Positions 7,374 to 13,426 of a stretch of 21,822 nucleotides of DNA are shown here, in pieces. Under the pieces are notes generated by a model. The model was not told the origin of the DNA, searched no databases, and worked only from the letters and a program-made list of their open reading frames with translations. Within the stretch, counting starts at the first letter, position 1. Each line of letters starts with the position of its first letter. Where the stretch lies: the NCBI GenBank assembly GCA_002292015.1, contig DBBD01000107.1, forward strand, positions 1 through 21,822, given 5' to 3'. This DNA is from Firmicutes bacterium UBA993. Lineage in GTDB: Bacteria > Bacillota > Dethiobacteria > DTU022. A program made the translations under genes and the position numbers.

Positions 7374-8684
7374 CTAGGTTACCGTACCGCCACTCACATC
7401 CTCTTTTTTTATTCTGTTTCTGCCGGATAAAGGTAATACGGCAGTAACTGTTGTCCCTTTTCCCGGCTCTGTTGTTACGGAACAGCTTCCCCCGATCAGG
7501 GTCACCCTTTCTTTCATGTTTAGTAATCCAAAACCGTGTCCCCTTTCTCTCATTGCCGGAAGATTGTCAAATTCAAAACCTTTGCCATCGTCGCTTATGC
7601 TCAAGAACAGTTTATCTTTCATCTGTTTTAAAGACACCTCGACGTTTTTAGCCTGAGAGTGCTGAATAATATTTCCTATAGCTCCCTGGACCCAGCGAAA
7701 CAAACTTAGTTCTTCCTCGGGTAGAAGATGCCGATCGACGTCATCCAGATCGTAGCGCACATTCATCCCTTGTGAAGTCACATTCGTGTAGACGTACTGG
7801 CGTATGGCCGCAACAAGCCCCAGGTTATCCAGCTGGGTCGGCCGAAGATCGGCAATTATTCTACTGATCTCAGTATGGGTGCGTACCGTGGTGGCATGGC
7901 TCCGGTTGATAATTTCCATAAATCTTTGATCCTGAATATTGAGCATTTCCGCCATCTTGATCAGCGCTTGCAAATTAAGGGCCAGTGCGGCCATATTTTG
8001 GCTGGTTTCATCGTGTAAATCACGGGCTATTTTTTTTCGTTCTTCTTCCTGAGCAACAATAATTCGGCGCGCCAGTTGCCGGTAGCGTTCTCTGCCCCGG
8101 CGCAACCGCTCATACAGGTTGGCCTGTTCTATAGCTATACCAAGTTGATCTCCAATTGACTGTAAGAGTAAAATATCTTTCATGGTAAAAGTACACGGAT
8201 CCTGGCTGGCGCAGTTCATTACCCCCAGGACCCTATTTTTTGCTTTTAGGGGTACGCAGATAAACGCCCGAAGGTTCTCCAGGCTGATTAAATCTGGGCG
8301 AACAGCAGCAGCCTCAGTAGAAATATCGTCAACCAGGATCGCTTTTCCGCTTTGAACTACTTGGCCGGCAATCCCTTCACCGGGCTTCATAAACATTTCT
8401 TCGACATAAAGCTCGGAAAGCCCCTCGGATACACGGTAGGAAAGCAGGCCGCTCTCTTCGTCCAACAACATGATTCCGCCTGCTGCCCCATTCATCATTT
8501 TCAGGGTAATATTTAAAGCTATCTTTAAGATGGCATCGAGGTTGCCCAAGCCGCTTATCGCCGCCGAAACCCGGCTTAATGCGTTCAAAAAATCGCTACT
8601 GCTCTTGGTATTGTTTGCCGAAGCCATTTGTGTTCCTTGCTCCACGGTTCCAGAAAGAGCATTCCATTTTTCCCCCATCATCAT
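7374..8684 (-). CDS. GAF-domain sensor histidine kinase (HisKA_3/NarX-DegS type)
   Basis: The protein has about 436 residues and no membrane segment, so it is cytoplasmic. Residues about 40-185 form a GAF domain (GEGIAGQVVQSGKAILVDD, FICVPLKAKNRVLGVMNCAS). A short coil leads into the HisKA_3 dimerisation helix, with phospho-acceptor H224 in ARDLHDETSQN. The ATPase domain has NIIQHSQA, a G1 box DDGKGF and a G2 box GHGFGLLNMKERV. This architecture phosphorylates NarL-type regulators, and one is encoded directly downstream. GAF domains sense small ligands or redox state; the actual ligand cannot be read here. The ATG at 8684 is chosen because AAGGG lies 7 nt upstream; a GTG at 8690 overlaps that site. 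Confidence 0.93.
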   Translation of the reverse strand: MMMGEKWNALSGTVEQGTQMASANNTKSSSDFLNALSRVSAAISGLGNLDAILKIALNITLKMMNGAAGGIMLLDEESGLLSYRVSEGLSELYVEEMFMKPGEGIAGQVVQSGKAILVDDISTEAAAVRPDLISLENLRAFICVPLKAKNRVLGVMNCASQDPCTFTMKDILLLQSIGDQLGIAIEQANLYERLRRGRERYRQLARRIIVAQEEERKKIARDLHDETSQNMAALALNLQALIKMAEMLNIQDQRFMEIINRSHATTVRTHTEISRIIADLRPTQLDNLGLVAAIRQYVYTNVTSQGMNVRYDLDDVDRHLLPEEELSLFRWVQGAIGNIIQHSQAKNVEVSLKQMKDKLFLSISDDGKGFEFDNLPAMRERGHGFGLLNMKERVTLIGGSCSVTTEPGKGTTVTAVLPLSGRNRIKKEDVSGGTVT

Positions 8685-8734
8685 GATCACACCCTTGCCA
8701 TAATTTGCGTAAATATTAAATAAATCGAAAAAAT

Positions 8735-8751
8735 CTATATTTTACATATAG
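8735..8751. promoter_or_regulatory. Palindrome CTATAT-N5-ATATAG upstream of the sensor kinase
   Basis: There are perfect 6-bp arms with a 5-nt centre. The palindrome overlaps the -10 of the weak promoter candidate for the kinase gene, a place where a repressor would block transcription. It is AT-rich, so chance occurrence is possible. Confidence 0.35.
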
Positions 8752-8773
8752 CATAAATTATTGCTACAGGCAA
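8745..8773 (-). promoter_or_regulatory. Weak sigma-A promoter candidate for the kinase gene
   Basis: On the minus strand TTGCCT and TATATG lie 17 nt apart, about 60 nt before the kinase ATG. Both boxes match 4 of 6 positions. It is supported mainly by its place at the head of the minus-strand gene group. Confidence 0.28.
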
Positions 8774-8836
8774 CTGCGGGTCTAATCATTTTTCGGGAAA
8801 AAGCGAAAAGCGGATCAAATTTTTATGTAATTGCGT

Positions 8837-9168
8837 ATGCATAAGCAGCTCAGTATTAATATTGTCGACAGCCGGTTGGTGCCGTCCGCGACGTTCCTGG
8901 AACTGCCGGATTAAAGGGCAGTGAAATGTTAGCGAGTTTTGATGGAATTATTTGAGGGTATTCAGGGACATCAAGGAGACCATAGCGCTTTCCTACAATC
9001 TGGATGTCAAGCCATGGTCACATCGTCATAACGGTTAAATGAGTATTTTGTTCGTGCCTAAACCCTTTGGAATACTGCTTACAACAGCGGTGGTTCAAGC
9101 GGTGGCTTTACCGTTGCCTGCCTCGAACAGGCCAGCCCCGGGCGGGATCGCCGGCTGCCCTAAAAAAA
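8837..9168 (+). pseudogene. Possible decayed amidase-signature gene in a 480-nt gene-poor stretch
   Basis: No intact gene is visible between the kinase and the HD-domain gene. Short plus-strand pieces look protein-like but lie in different frames with stops between them. One is a 25-codon piece from 8837 to 8914. Another, near 8950-9040, reads DIKETIALSYNLDVKPW. A third near 9063-9160 reads LWNTAYNSGGSSGG, which resembles the GGSSGG serine motif of the amidase signature family with its usual upstream Trp-Asn. The motif is short and low in complexity, so this could be coincidence; the rest of the stretch shows nothing I can name. Confidence 0.25.
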
Positions 9169-9747
9169 TTAAGCAGATCCCGCCAAACCTAAAGCGGCCG
9201 CTTCGGCCCGCATGGCATCGATTGTTTCCTGAATTACTTCGTCCAGGCTCATGCCCAGCATCGCGGCGCCTTCTTCGATAATACTGCGATCGACGCCGGC
9301 GGCAAAGTTTTTGTTTTTGTATTTCTTTTTAACCGAACTAACCTCCAGGTCGAGGATGCTTTTACTCGGCCGCATCAGGATTGTGGCAACGATTAATCCG
9401 GTCAATTCATCGGTGGTGTAAAGCACTTTTTCCATTGTTTCCACCGGTTCGACTGTGGTGCAGATTTTCCAGCCATGGCTGGTGATGGCCCGGATGTAAT
9501 CGTCCGGCCATCCCTCTTCGGTGAGGATGGCCTTGGTTTTATGGCAGTGTTCTTCGGGGTATTTTTCATAATCTAAGTCGTGAACCAAGCCGATCACCCG
9601 CCATTTTTCAAGGTCTTCTTCGCCATATTTTTCGGCAAAATATGCCATAACCGCCTCTACAGCCAGGGCATGCTTGATCAGGGCGTCGCTCTGGTTATAT
9701 TTTTTCAGCAACGCATACGCTTCGTCTCGGGTCGGTTTGTTTGGCAT
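9169..9747 (-). CDS. HD-domain metal-dependent phosphohydrolase-like protein
   Basis: The protein has 192 residues. HD-superfamily ligands are visible in order: the first His in IKHALAVEAVM, the His-Asp pair in GLVHDLDYEKYPEEHCHKT, and a later TSHGW. This resembles small HDIG-type stand-alone hydrolases of Clostridia, whose substrates (nucleotides or other phosphoesters) are mostly unknown. The third Met of the open frame (9747) is chosen because AGAGGAG is 8 nt upstream; the Met two codons earlier is only 2 nt from that site. It is divergent from the ComK-like gene, with about 130 nt between the two starts. No partner gene is evident and it is probably monocistronic. Confidence 0.88.
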   Translation of the reverse strand: MPNKPTRDEAYALLKKYNQSDALIKHALAVEAVMAYFAEKYGEEDLEKWRVIGLVHDLDYEKYPEEHCHKTKAILTEEGWPDDYIRAITSHGWKICTTVEPVETMEKVLYTTDELTGLIVATILMRPSKSILDLEVSSVKKKYKNKNFAAGVDRSIIEEGAAMLGMSLDEVIQETIDAMRAEAAALGLAGSA

Positions 9748-9831
9748 TGTCATTTCTCCTCTTGTGAACATAGAATAACTTCATGTTTCTACCTGCTGGG
9801 GTTAATTCCTTCTCTAAGGTGTATTTTGAGC

Positions 9832-9860
9832 TTTACAAAAAACATATGTTCGCCTATAAT
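9832..9860 (+). promoter_or_regulatory. Sigma-A promoter of the ComK-like gene
   Basis: TTTACA (9832-9837) and a perfect TATAAT (9855-9860) are separated by exactly 17 nt, followed by a purine-rich start region and a strong ribosome site. It is one of the best promoter matches in the window. It reads away from the HD-domain gene. Confidence 0.82.
9839..9852. promoter_or_regulatory. LexA/SOS-box-like operator between -35 and -10
   Basis: AAAACATATGTTCG contains the perfect 10-bp palindrome AACATATGTT. It matches 12 of 14 positions of the Gram-positive LexA box (CGAACRNRYGTTYG as known from Bacillus subtilis). It sits in the spacer of the promoter, where bound LexA would block polymerase. The mismatches are in the first two bases of the left half. 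Confidence 0.5.
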
Positions 9861-9865
9861 AGGCC

Positions 9866-9875
9866 AGGGAGGTGA
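9866..9875 (+). promoter_or_regulatory. Strong Shine-Dalgarno without an ordinary start codon after it
   Basis: AGGGAGGTGA is followed, 8 nt after its GGAGG core, by ATA at 9881, in frame with the ComK-like coding region and right after an in-frame TAG. No ATG or GTG occurs before the first in-frame TTG at 9920, which has no ribosome site of its own. Confidence 0.6.
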
Positions 9876-9880
9876 AGTAG

Positions 9881-10498
9881 ATAAATACATTCGAAAACTG
9901 CATTCAGTCTATTGTTGCTTTGGAGCCCTGCTACGGCCCGGTTGGCGGAAACGCTACCCGTATCCACACCCGACAGGGTGAAGTGCTTGAAGACAGTCGC
10001 AGGCTTAAAACTCTCATAACCAGGTTGCTTAAAACATACGGTTATGACCTTGTTGAGCTGCGCAAGTATTACAAAGGATACTTTGGCTGCGGGCAAAGTG
10101 TTCCGCTGCCAATCAGTCGCAATTTTGTTTTGGTACAGCTTAAAATGCGGCACCCGCTGGTTGAAAACGATGGGGCATGTGGTTATGTCAGTGTAACCGA
10201 TATAGTGAGAATTGACGAAATCGAAGGCCAAAATTCCGGGGAGCAGTTTAAATGCCGCATTTATTTAACGGGCGGTTTAAGTGTGCCTTGCTGCTTCACC
10301 CGCCAGTTTGTTGATAAAAGGCTTAACCATGGCCGCCTGGCCCTTGAACATTATCGCTACCTGCACGATCGTACAGGTAATTTTACATCACAGCCGCTGA
10401 TTGCCGCTGAAGGGGTTGGGAGCGGCCCGGATCTGTATGAGAAAATTAACACCATAAGCAATTTTTTATATCAGCTTCTGGCTGATGTGAGAATTTGA
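9881..10498 (+). CDS. ComK-like transcription regulator (start uncertain: AUA 9881 or TTG 9920)
   Basis: The protein has 192 residues from TTG 9920, or 205 if the AUA at 9881 is used. The sequence follows the plan of the ComK family: an N-terminal strand pair (SIVALEPCYGP, NATRIHTRQGEVL), a helical stretch with LRKYYKGYFGCG, the Pro-rich PIPIS-like element VPLPISRNFVLVQLKMRHP, a GYVSVTDIV element matching the WISHxHV region, a strand pair near IYLTGGLSVPCCFTR, and a basic helical C-terminus. In Bacillus, ComK activates DNA-uptake genes; whether this one does is inference. It is followed closely by an intrinsic terminator, so it is monocistronic. The upstream region carries a sigma-A promoter, a LexA-like palindrome and a strong ribosome site with no normal initiation codon at the right distance. 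An unrelated Clostridial family of similar shape cannot be excluded. Confidence 0.55.
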   Translation: MNTFENCIQSIVALEPCYGPVGGNATRIHTRQGEVLEDSRRLKTLITRLLKTYGYDLVELRKYYKGYFGCGQSVPLPISRNFVLVQLKMRHPLVENDGACGYVSVTDIVRIDEIEGQNSGEQFKCRIYLTGGLSVPCCFTRQFVDKRLNHGRLALEHYRYLHDRTGNFTSQPLIAAEGVGSGPDLYEKINTISNFLYQLLADVRI

Positions 10499-10544
10499 GT
10501 GCTGCCGGGCTGGATGAGAAAAATTAGATTAAAAGTAAAAGGAT

Positions 10545-10580
10545 GGGGCTTCTGCTGTGATCAGCGAAGCCCCCGTTTTT
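10545..10580 (+). terminator. Rho-independent terminator after the ComK-like gene
   Basis: GGGGCTTC and GAAGCCCC form an outer 8-bp stem, with a further GCTG/CAGC inside, followed by CGTTTTT. It lies 47 nt after the stop. The same stem followed by a weaker T-rich run could also serve the converging amidase gene on the minus strand. Confidence 0.88.
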
Positions 10581-10585
10581 CGTGG

Positions 10586-11305
10586 CTACTGCTTTTGATA
10601 TATAAAGGCATCCCTAAATCCCGCCACCTGCGCTTCGGCCAGCCGCTGCCGAGCATTTTCCAGGTGGCTGAAAGCGCCGACCTGCACTGTGTAGAGGCCG
10701 GAGGTACGCGATCGCTTAAATCCGGCTGCCTTGGGGTTTGCCGGCCTTGGCGGCTCAGCATCGCTCAAGGCAAGGGCATTTTTTATCCCATCAACCAAGC
10801 CGCCGGCTAGGGTTTCAGCAAAGAGCGGCTCCCGCCAGATTTGCGCTTCCCTAAGGTTGTCGAGAAAGAGTGATTCGATCAAAATCGCCGGGCGGGGATT
10901 GCTTCTTAGCACGTAGAAGGAGGCTCGTTTTAAACCGCGGTCGGTAATCTCCCAGCGGTCGATCGCTTTCATAACCGCCCGATGGAGAAGCTGCTGCATC
11001 AGCACCGCCGGATCTTTTGCGCCCAGACCGCGATAGATGAATGACTCAAAGCCTTTCCCCCCGCCGGCGTTGGCGTGCAGCGAGATGAATAGGTTGGCCT
11101 CAGCCCTTCTGCTTAAAGCCACCCGGTCGGCCAGCGATACATAGATGTCGCGTTCGCGGGTCAGCAGGGTTTTTACGCCATCCAGACGGGAGGCGACTTT
11201 AATGGCCAAAGCCAGGTTTAAGTCTTTTTCCTTTAGTCCGTTATAGGTTGCTCCCGGGTCATAACCACCATGGCCGGGGTCAAGGACAACTACCGGTTTT
11301 TGCAT
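10586..11305 (-). CDS. CwlC-like N-acetylmuramoyl-L-alanine amidase (Amidase_3) with short SPOR-type tail
   Basis: The protein has 239 residues. The Amidase_3 domain (1-175) shows the zinc-site motifs LDPGHGGYDPGA, the Glu in GLKEKDLNLALA, SLHANAGGG and the catalytic-type Glu in AILIESLFLDN. The enzyme family cleaves the amide bond between N-acetylmuramic acid and L-alanine. Residues about 202-239 (GLYTVQVGAFSHLENARQRL) match one half of a SPOR peptidoglycan-binding repeat, so the tail is short. There is no signal peptide, as in CwlC, which acts from the mother cell at the end of sporulation. It is the last gene of a minus-strand group with YvrJ, DUF2922 and DUF1659. The start ATG has AAAGG about 10 nt upstream. 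A sporulation role is inferred from architecture and neighbours. Confidence 0.92.
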   Translation of the reverse strand: MQKPVVVLDPGHGGYDPGATYNGLKEKDLNLALAIKVASRLDGVKTLLTRERDIYVSLADRVALSRRAEANLFISLHANAGGGKGFESFIYRGLGAKDPAVLMQQLLHRAVMKAIDRWEITDRGLKRASFYVLRSNPRPAILIESLFLDNLREAQIWREPLFAETLAGGLVDGIKNALALSDAEPPRPANPKAAGFKRSRTSGLYTVQVGAFSHLENARQRLAEAQVAGFRDAFIYQKQ

Positions 11306-11392
11306 GCTTATTGTACCTTTCCATGTTATATGATGTTTATGCCCTCTCCCGGCAAGGGCGAAAGGGTAGTTATTTGAAATTTATCCTCCGGC

Positions 11393-11533
11393 TTAATGCC
11401 TGACTATGGCTTCCGAGAGGGAATGGATGCTTTCGGTCAGGGTTTCTAGCTTACCCTCCAGGCGGATCAGCAGGTATACGCTGACTGCTACGGGAAAGCC
11501 GAAGTTGCCGAGTAACACAACCATTTCTTCCAT
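11393..11533 (-). CDS. YvrJ-family small membrane protein
   Basis: This 46-residue protein begins MEEMVVLLGNFGFPVAVSVY and continues LLIRLEGKLETLTESI. The N-terminal hydrophobic stretch with the GNFGFP signature, followed by a charged amphipathic tail, is typical of the YvrJ family: one membrane-spanning helix, function unknown. The start ATG at 11533 has GGAGGTGA about 9 nt upstream. It lies between the DUF2922 and amidase genes, and this grouping is common in Firmicutes. Confidence 0.88.
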   Translation of the reverse strand: MEEMVVLLGNFGFPVAVSVYLLIRLEGKLETLTESIHSLSEAIVRH

Positions 11534-11553
11534 GGTCTTGCCTCACCTCCTTC

Positions 11554-11588
11554 AAAACAGGGGGCGGATTAGGCCCGCCCCCTGTTTT
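11554..11588. terminator. 14-bp perfect hairpin between the DUF2922 and YvrJ genes
   Basis: AAAACAGGGGGCGG and CCGCCCCCTGTTTT pair perfectly around a 7-nt loop. Read on the minus strand, the stem is followed directly by the GAAGGAGG ribosome site of YvrJ and ends in TTTT. It resembles a bidirectional intrinsic terminator or an mRNA-stability element inside the operon and would partly uncouple YvrJ and the amidase from the upstream genes. Confidence 0.7.
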
Positions 11589-11596
11589 CGGTTATT

Positions 11597-11815
11597 TTAA
11601 TATTCTCCCAGTACTTCCACGGTCCTGGAAACAACCTGGGCCTTAACCTTACTTGTGATGTCACCGCCCGCAGTGTTGAAAACATTGCGACTGATTATTG
11701 AATCCATTACCGCTTCAACTTCCATCGCGGTAATTACCGGGTCGGGATCGGCCACCGATATGGTGCTGTTGCTGTTGGCAGCATTGCGGAAGATCATCTG
11801 CAAAGTTGCGCTCAT
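11597..11815 (-). CDS. DUF2922 family protein
   Basis: This 72-residue protein has the DUF2922 pattern: LQMIFRNAANSNSTISVADP, then ITAMEVEAVMDSIISRNVF, then VKAQVVSRTVEVLGEY. The family has no known function and is predicted to be small and cytoplasmic. AGGAGGTGATTAA directly precedes the ATG. It lies 49 nt after the DUF1659 gene, and the two families are typically paired in Firmicutes, often with YvrJ. A strong hairpin follows the stop. Confidence 0.9.
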   Translation of the reverse strand: MSATLQMIFRNAANSNSTISVADPDPVITAMEVEAVMDSIISRNVFNTAGGDITSKVKAQVVSRTVEVLGEY

Positions 11816-11864
11816 TTAATCACCTCCTCTGCTTATTATGTGGCAACCACATATGGGATGCCTT

Positions 11865-12089
11865 TTACACTAATTCCAGTTCGTACTCGTCTACCCGGCG
11901 TACAGCGTCAAGGGTGTGCAGCTGCAGGCCGCCGATCTCCTCTGCCAATGCGAACAGGTTTTCGTTGTCCGCGCTGGTTTTAATGTTGGAGAAGGTGCGC
12001 GTGCGGTAGATTGGATTAAAATTAGCATCCAACCCAGTGTTCAGTCGCAGTTGCAGACGAGCGGTTAAAGGGATTGCGTTAACTGCCAT
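11865..12089 (-). CDS. DUF1659 family protein
   Basis: This 74-residue protein matches DUF1659: MAVNAIPLTARLQLRLNTG, YRTRTFSNIKTSADNENLF and a closing VRRVDEYELELV. Function is unknown; it is the first gene of the group with DUF2922, YvrJ and the CwlC-like amidase. AAAGGAGGTGA precedes the ATG by 6 nt. About 265 nt upstream separate it from the next gene and hold only a weak promoter candidate and the terminator of that gene. Confidence 0.9.
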   Translation of the reverse strand: MAVNAIPLTARLQLRLNTGLDANFNPIYRTRTFSNIKTSADNENLFALAEEIGGLQLHTLDAVRRVDEYELELV

Positions 12090-12268
12090 TTATTTTCACC
12101 TCCTTTGCAAGTGTTTTTGTGAAGCATCGTCATTTTAGCCCACCGGCTTTGGGTGCGGCAAAACTCAGGTTGGAAGATAAAGTCATAGGAACAGCTTGAA
12201 CCGGTCGGTCAAGTTATGCTGTGCTGAGCCTAAAAAGGGGTAGTAATCGGCAGGTGCAAAGACGGGTT

Positions 12269-12297
12269 GATGTAGAACCGACTATCCGGGCTGTCAA
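12269..12297 (-). promoter_or_regulatory. Possible promoter of the DUF1659-amidase group
   Basis: A perfect TTGACA is followed after 17 nt by TACATC (3/6). It lies about 180 nt before the DUF1659 start. The weak -10 makes this uncertain, and a sporulation sigma factor with a different consensus could be used instead. Confidence 0.25.
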
Positions 12298-12300
12298 CCA

Positions 12301-12336
12301 AAAAAGAAAAAGCAGAGCCTTTTCTTTTGTTTTATT
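12301..12336 (-). terminator. AT-rich hairpin terminator after the dolichol/phytol-kinase-like gene
   Basis: On the minus strand AAAAGAAAAGGC and GCTTTTTCTTTT pair around a three-base loop and continue into a T-rich run. It starts about 20 nt after the stop codon of the membrane kinase-like gene. Confidence 0.6.
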
Positions 12337-12356
12337 ACATTGGTGTTGGAAGCAAG

Positions 12357-13139
12357 TTAACCGAATAGAGGGAGCAGGTAGATGATAGATGTGGTGCCGA
12401 TTGGTACCATTAGGTCGTCGATCGTTGAAGGAGACAACAGTTCGATTATTGTGCCGGCGCCGGAGGTAATAAATGAGTAGACCACAACTGTTCTCAAGGT
12501 TAGTTCATGCTGATTGATCGGGTTTAGCAGTCCGAAAAAAGAGAAGGCGGCAAAACAGAGAATGAATGCTGAAGAAAAAAAGGTAAGGGAACCCTCAAGG
12601 GTGCGTTTTGTACCGGTGTAAGCTATCTTAATTATAATCTTGCCATATTTTTTACCAACTACCGAGGCAAAGGTGTCGCTAATAATCATGATCAGGATGC
12701 CGCAAATCGGAAAATAGAGCCGGTCAGGAGCAAAAAGGACAAAGATCGCGATTAACAGGGTAATTGAAACACTATAGAAGAAGGGTCCTTCAAGGCGCCC
12801 GCTTCGTTCCTCAGCTTCTTCGCCGATCGATTCATAGAGCTCCTGCAGTTGTTTGACCGAACTGTCTCGGGTGCTGAAAAAAACTGCTACTGCTAAACTT
12901 AAGGCGATAAATACTGCAAAAAGGGGCATGACAAAAAAAGGTACAATTAAAACAATCAGTCCGGCGAAAAGATGCACAATTTTGCGGGCGTGAAATTTTG
13001 AAATGATATTTTTTTTCTTCAGGAATACAGGGATAGCAATGGTCAGTAAAACGTAACCGTAAGCGATACCAACCAGAATCAGATCATATAAAAGGTCTGA
13101 AGCTGTATAGTTGGCTAAGGTCATTAACAGTTTTTGCAT
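12357..13139 (-). CDS. Dolichol/phytol kinase-like (SEC59/DGK1/VTE5 family) membrane protein
   Basis: This 260-residue integral membrane protein has about six or seven hydrophobic helices. Family landmarks are ARKIVHLFAG near residue 51, SDTFASVVGKKYG near 155, KRTLEGSLTFF near 180 and IELLSPSTIDDLMVPIGT close to the C-terminus. Characterised relatives are CTP-dependent kinases of isoprenoid alcohols or diacylglycerol, and bacterial members are mostly uncharacterised. The canonical GD in the nucleotide motif is SD here. Active-site residues otherwise look intact. It is a single gene with its own hairpin terminator, and it diverges from glutamate formimidoyltransferase across a 287-nt gap. The substrate cannot be inferred. 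Confidence 0.8.
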   Translation of the reverse strand: MQKLLMTLANYTASDLLYDLILVGIAYGYVLLTIAIPVFLKKKNIISKFHARKIVHLFAGLIVLIVPFFVMPLFAVFIALSLAVAVFFSTRDSSVKQLQELYESIGEEAEERSGRLEGPFFYSVSITLLIAIFVLFAPDRLYFPICGILIMIISDTFASVVGKKYGKIIIKIAYTGTKRTLEGSLTFFSSAFILCFAAFSFFGLLNPINQHELTLRTVVVYSFITSGAGTIIELLSPSTIDDLMVPIGTTSIIYLLPLFG

Positions 13140-13426
13140 TAGCTAGTCATCACTCTTTCTTGCTAGCGGGTTACGTTGCCAAACATCTACAGTATAGGAA
13201 AGAAAAAGTAGGTTGTCAAGGAAATGAAAAAGTAAAGCGGCTTTTTCCCACAATTGCCTGACGAGAACGTCGGTTGTTTCGGTTCTTGCGAAGAATGAAG
13301 TATTGTAACATAATAAAAACAGCAATACTTATTATTACTAAAATTAAACTTGAACTGAGTCAACGGGAGTAATGGCCGGGTTTTGGAGGTAAGCAAATAT
13401 TTTTAGTAGAGGGGAGCGTATTTTGT
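13140..13426. other. Intergenic region with two dyads, no gene seen
   Basis: The gap between the divergent kinase-like and formimidoyltransferase genes holds TTCTTGCGAAGAA (13283-13295, 5-bp arms) and AGTATTG/CAATACT (13299-13305 and 13323-13329). No convincing -35/-10 pair was found. The short minus-strand open frames here are AT-rich and lack ribosome sites. Confidence 0.5.

Noticed and set aside
12197..12215. Inverted sequence CTTGAACCGGTCGGTCAAG as a terminator or operator
   Set aside because: The dyad is imperfect with a two-base loop and no T-run; there is not enough support.
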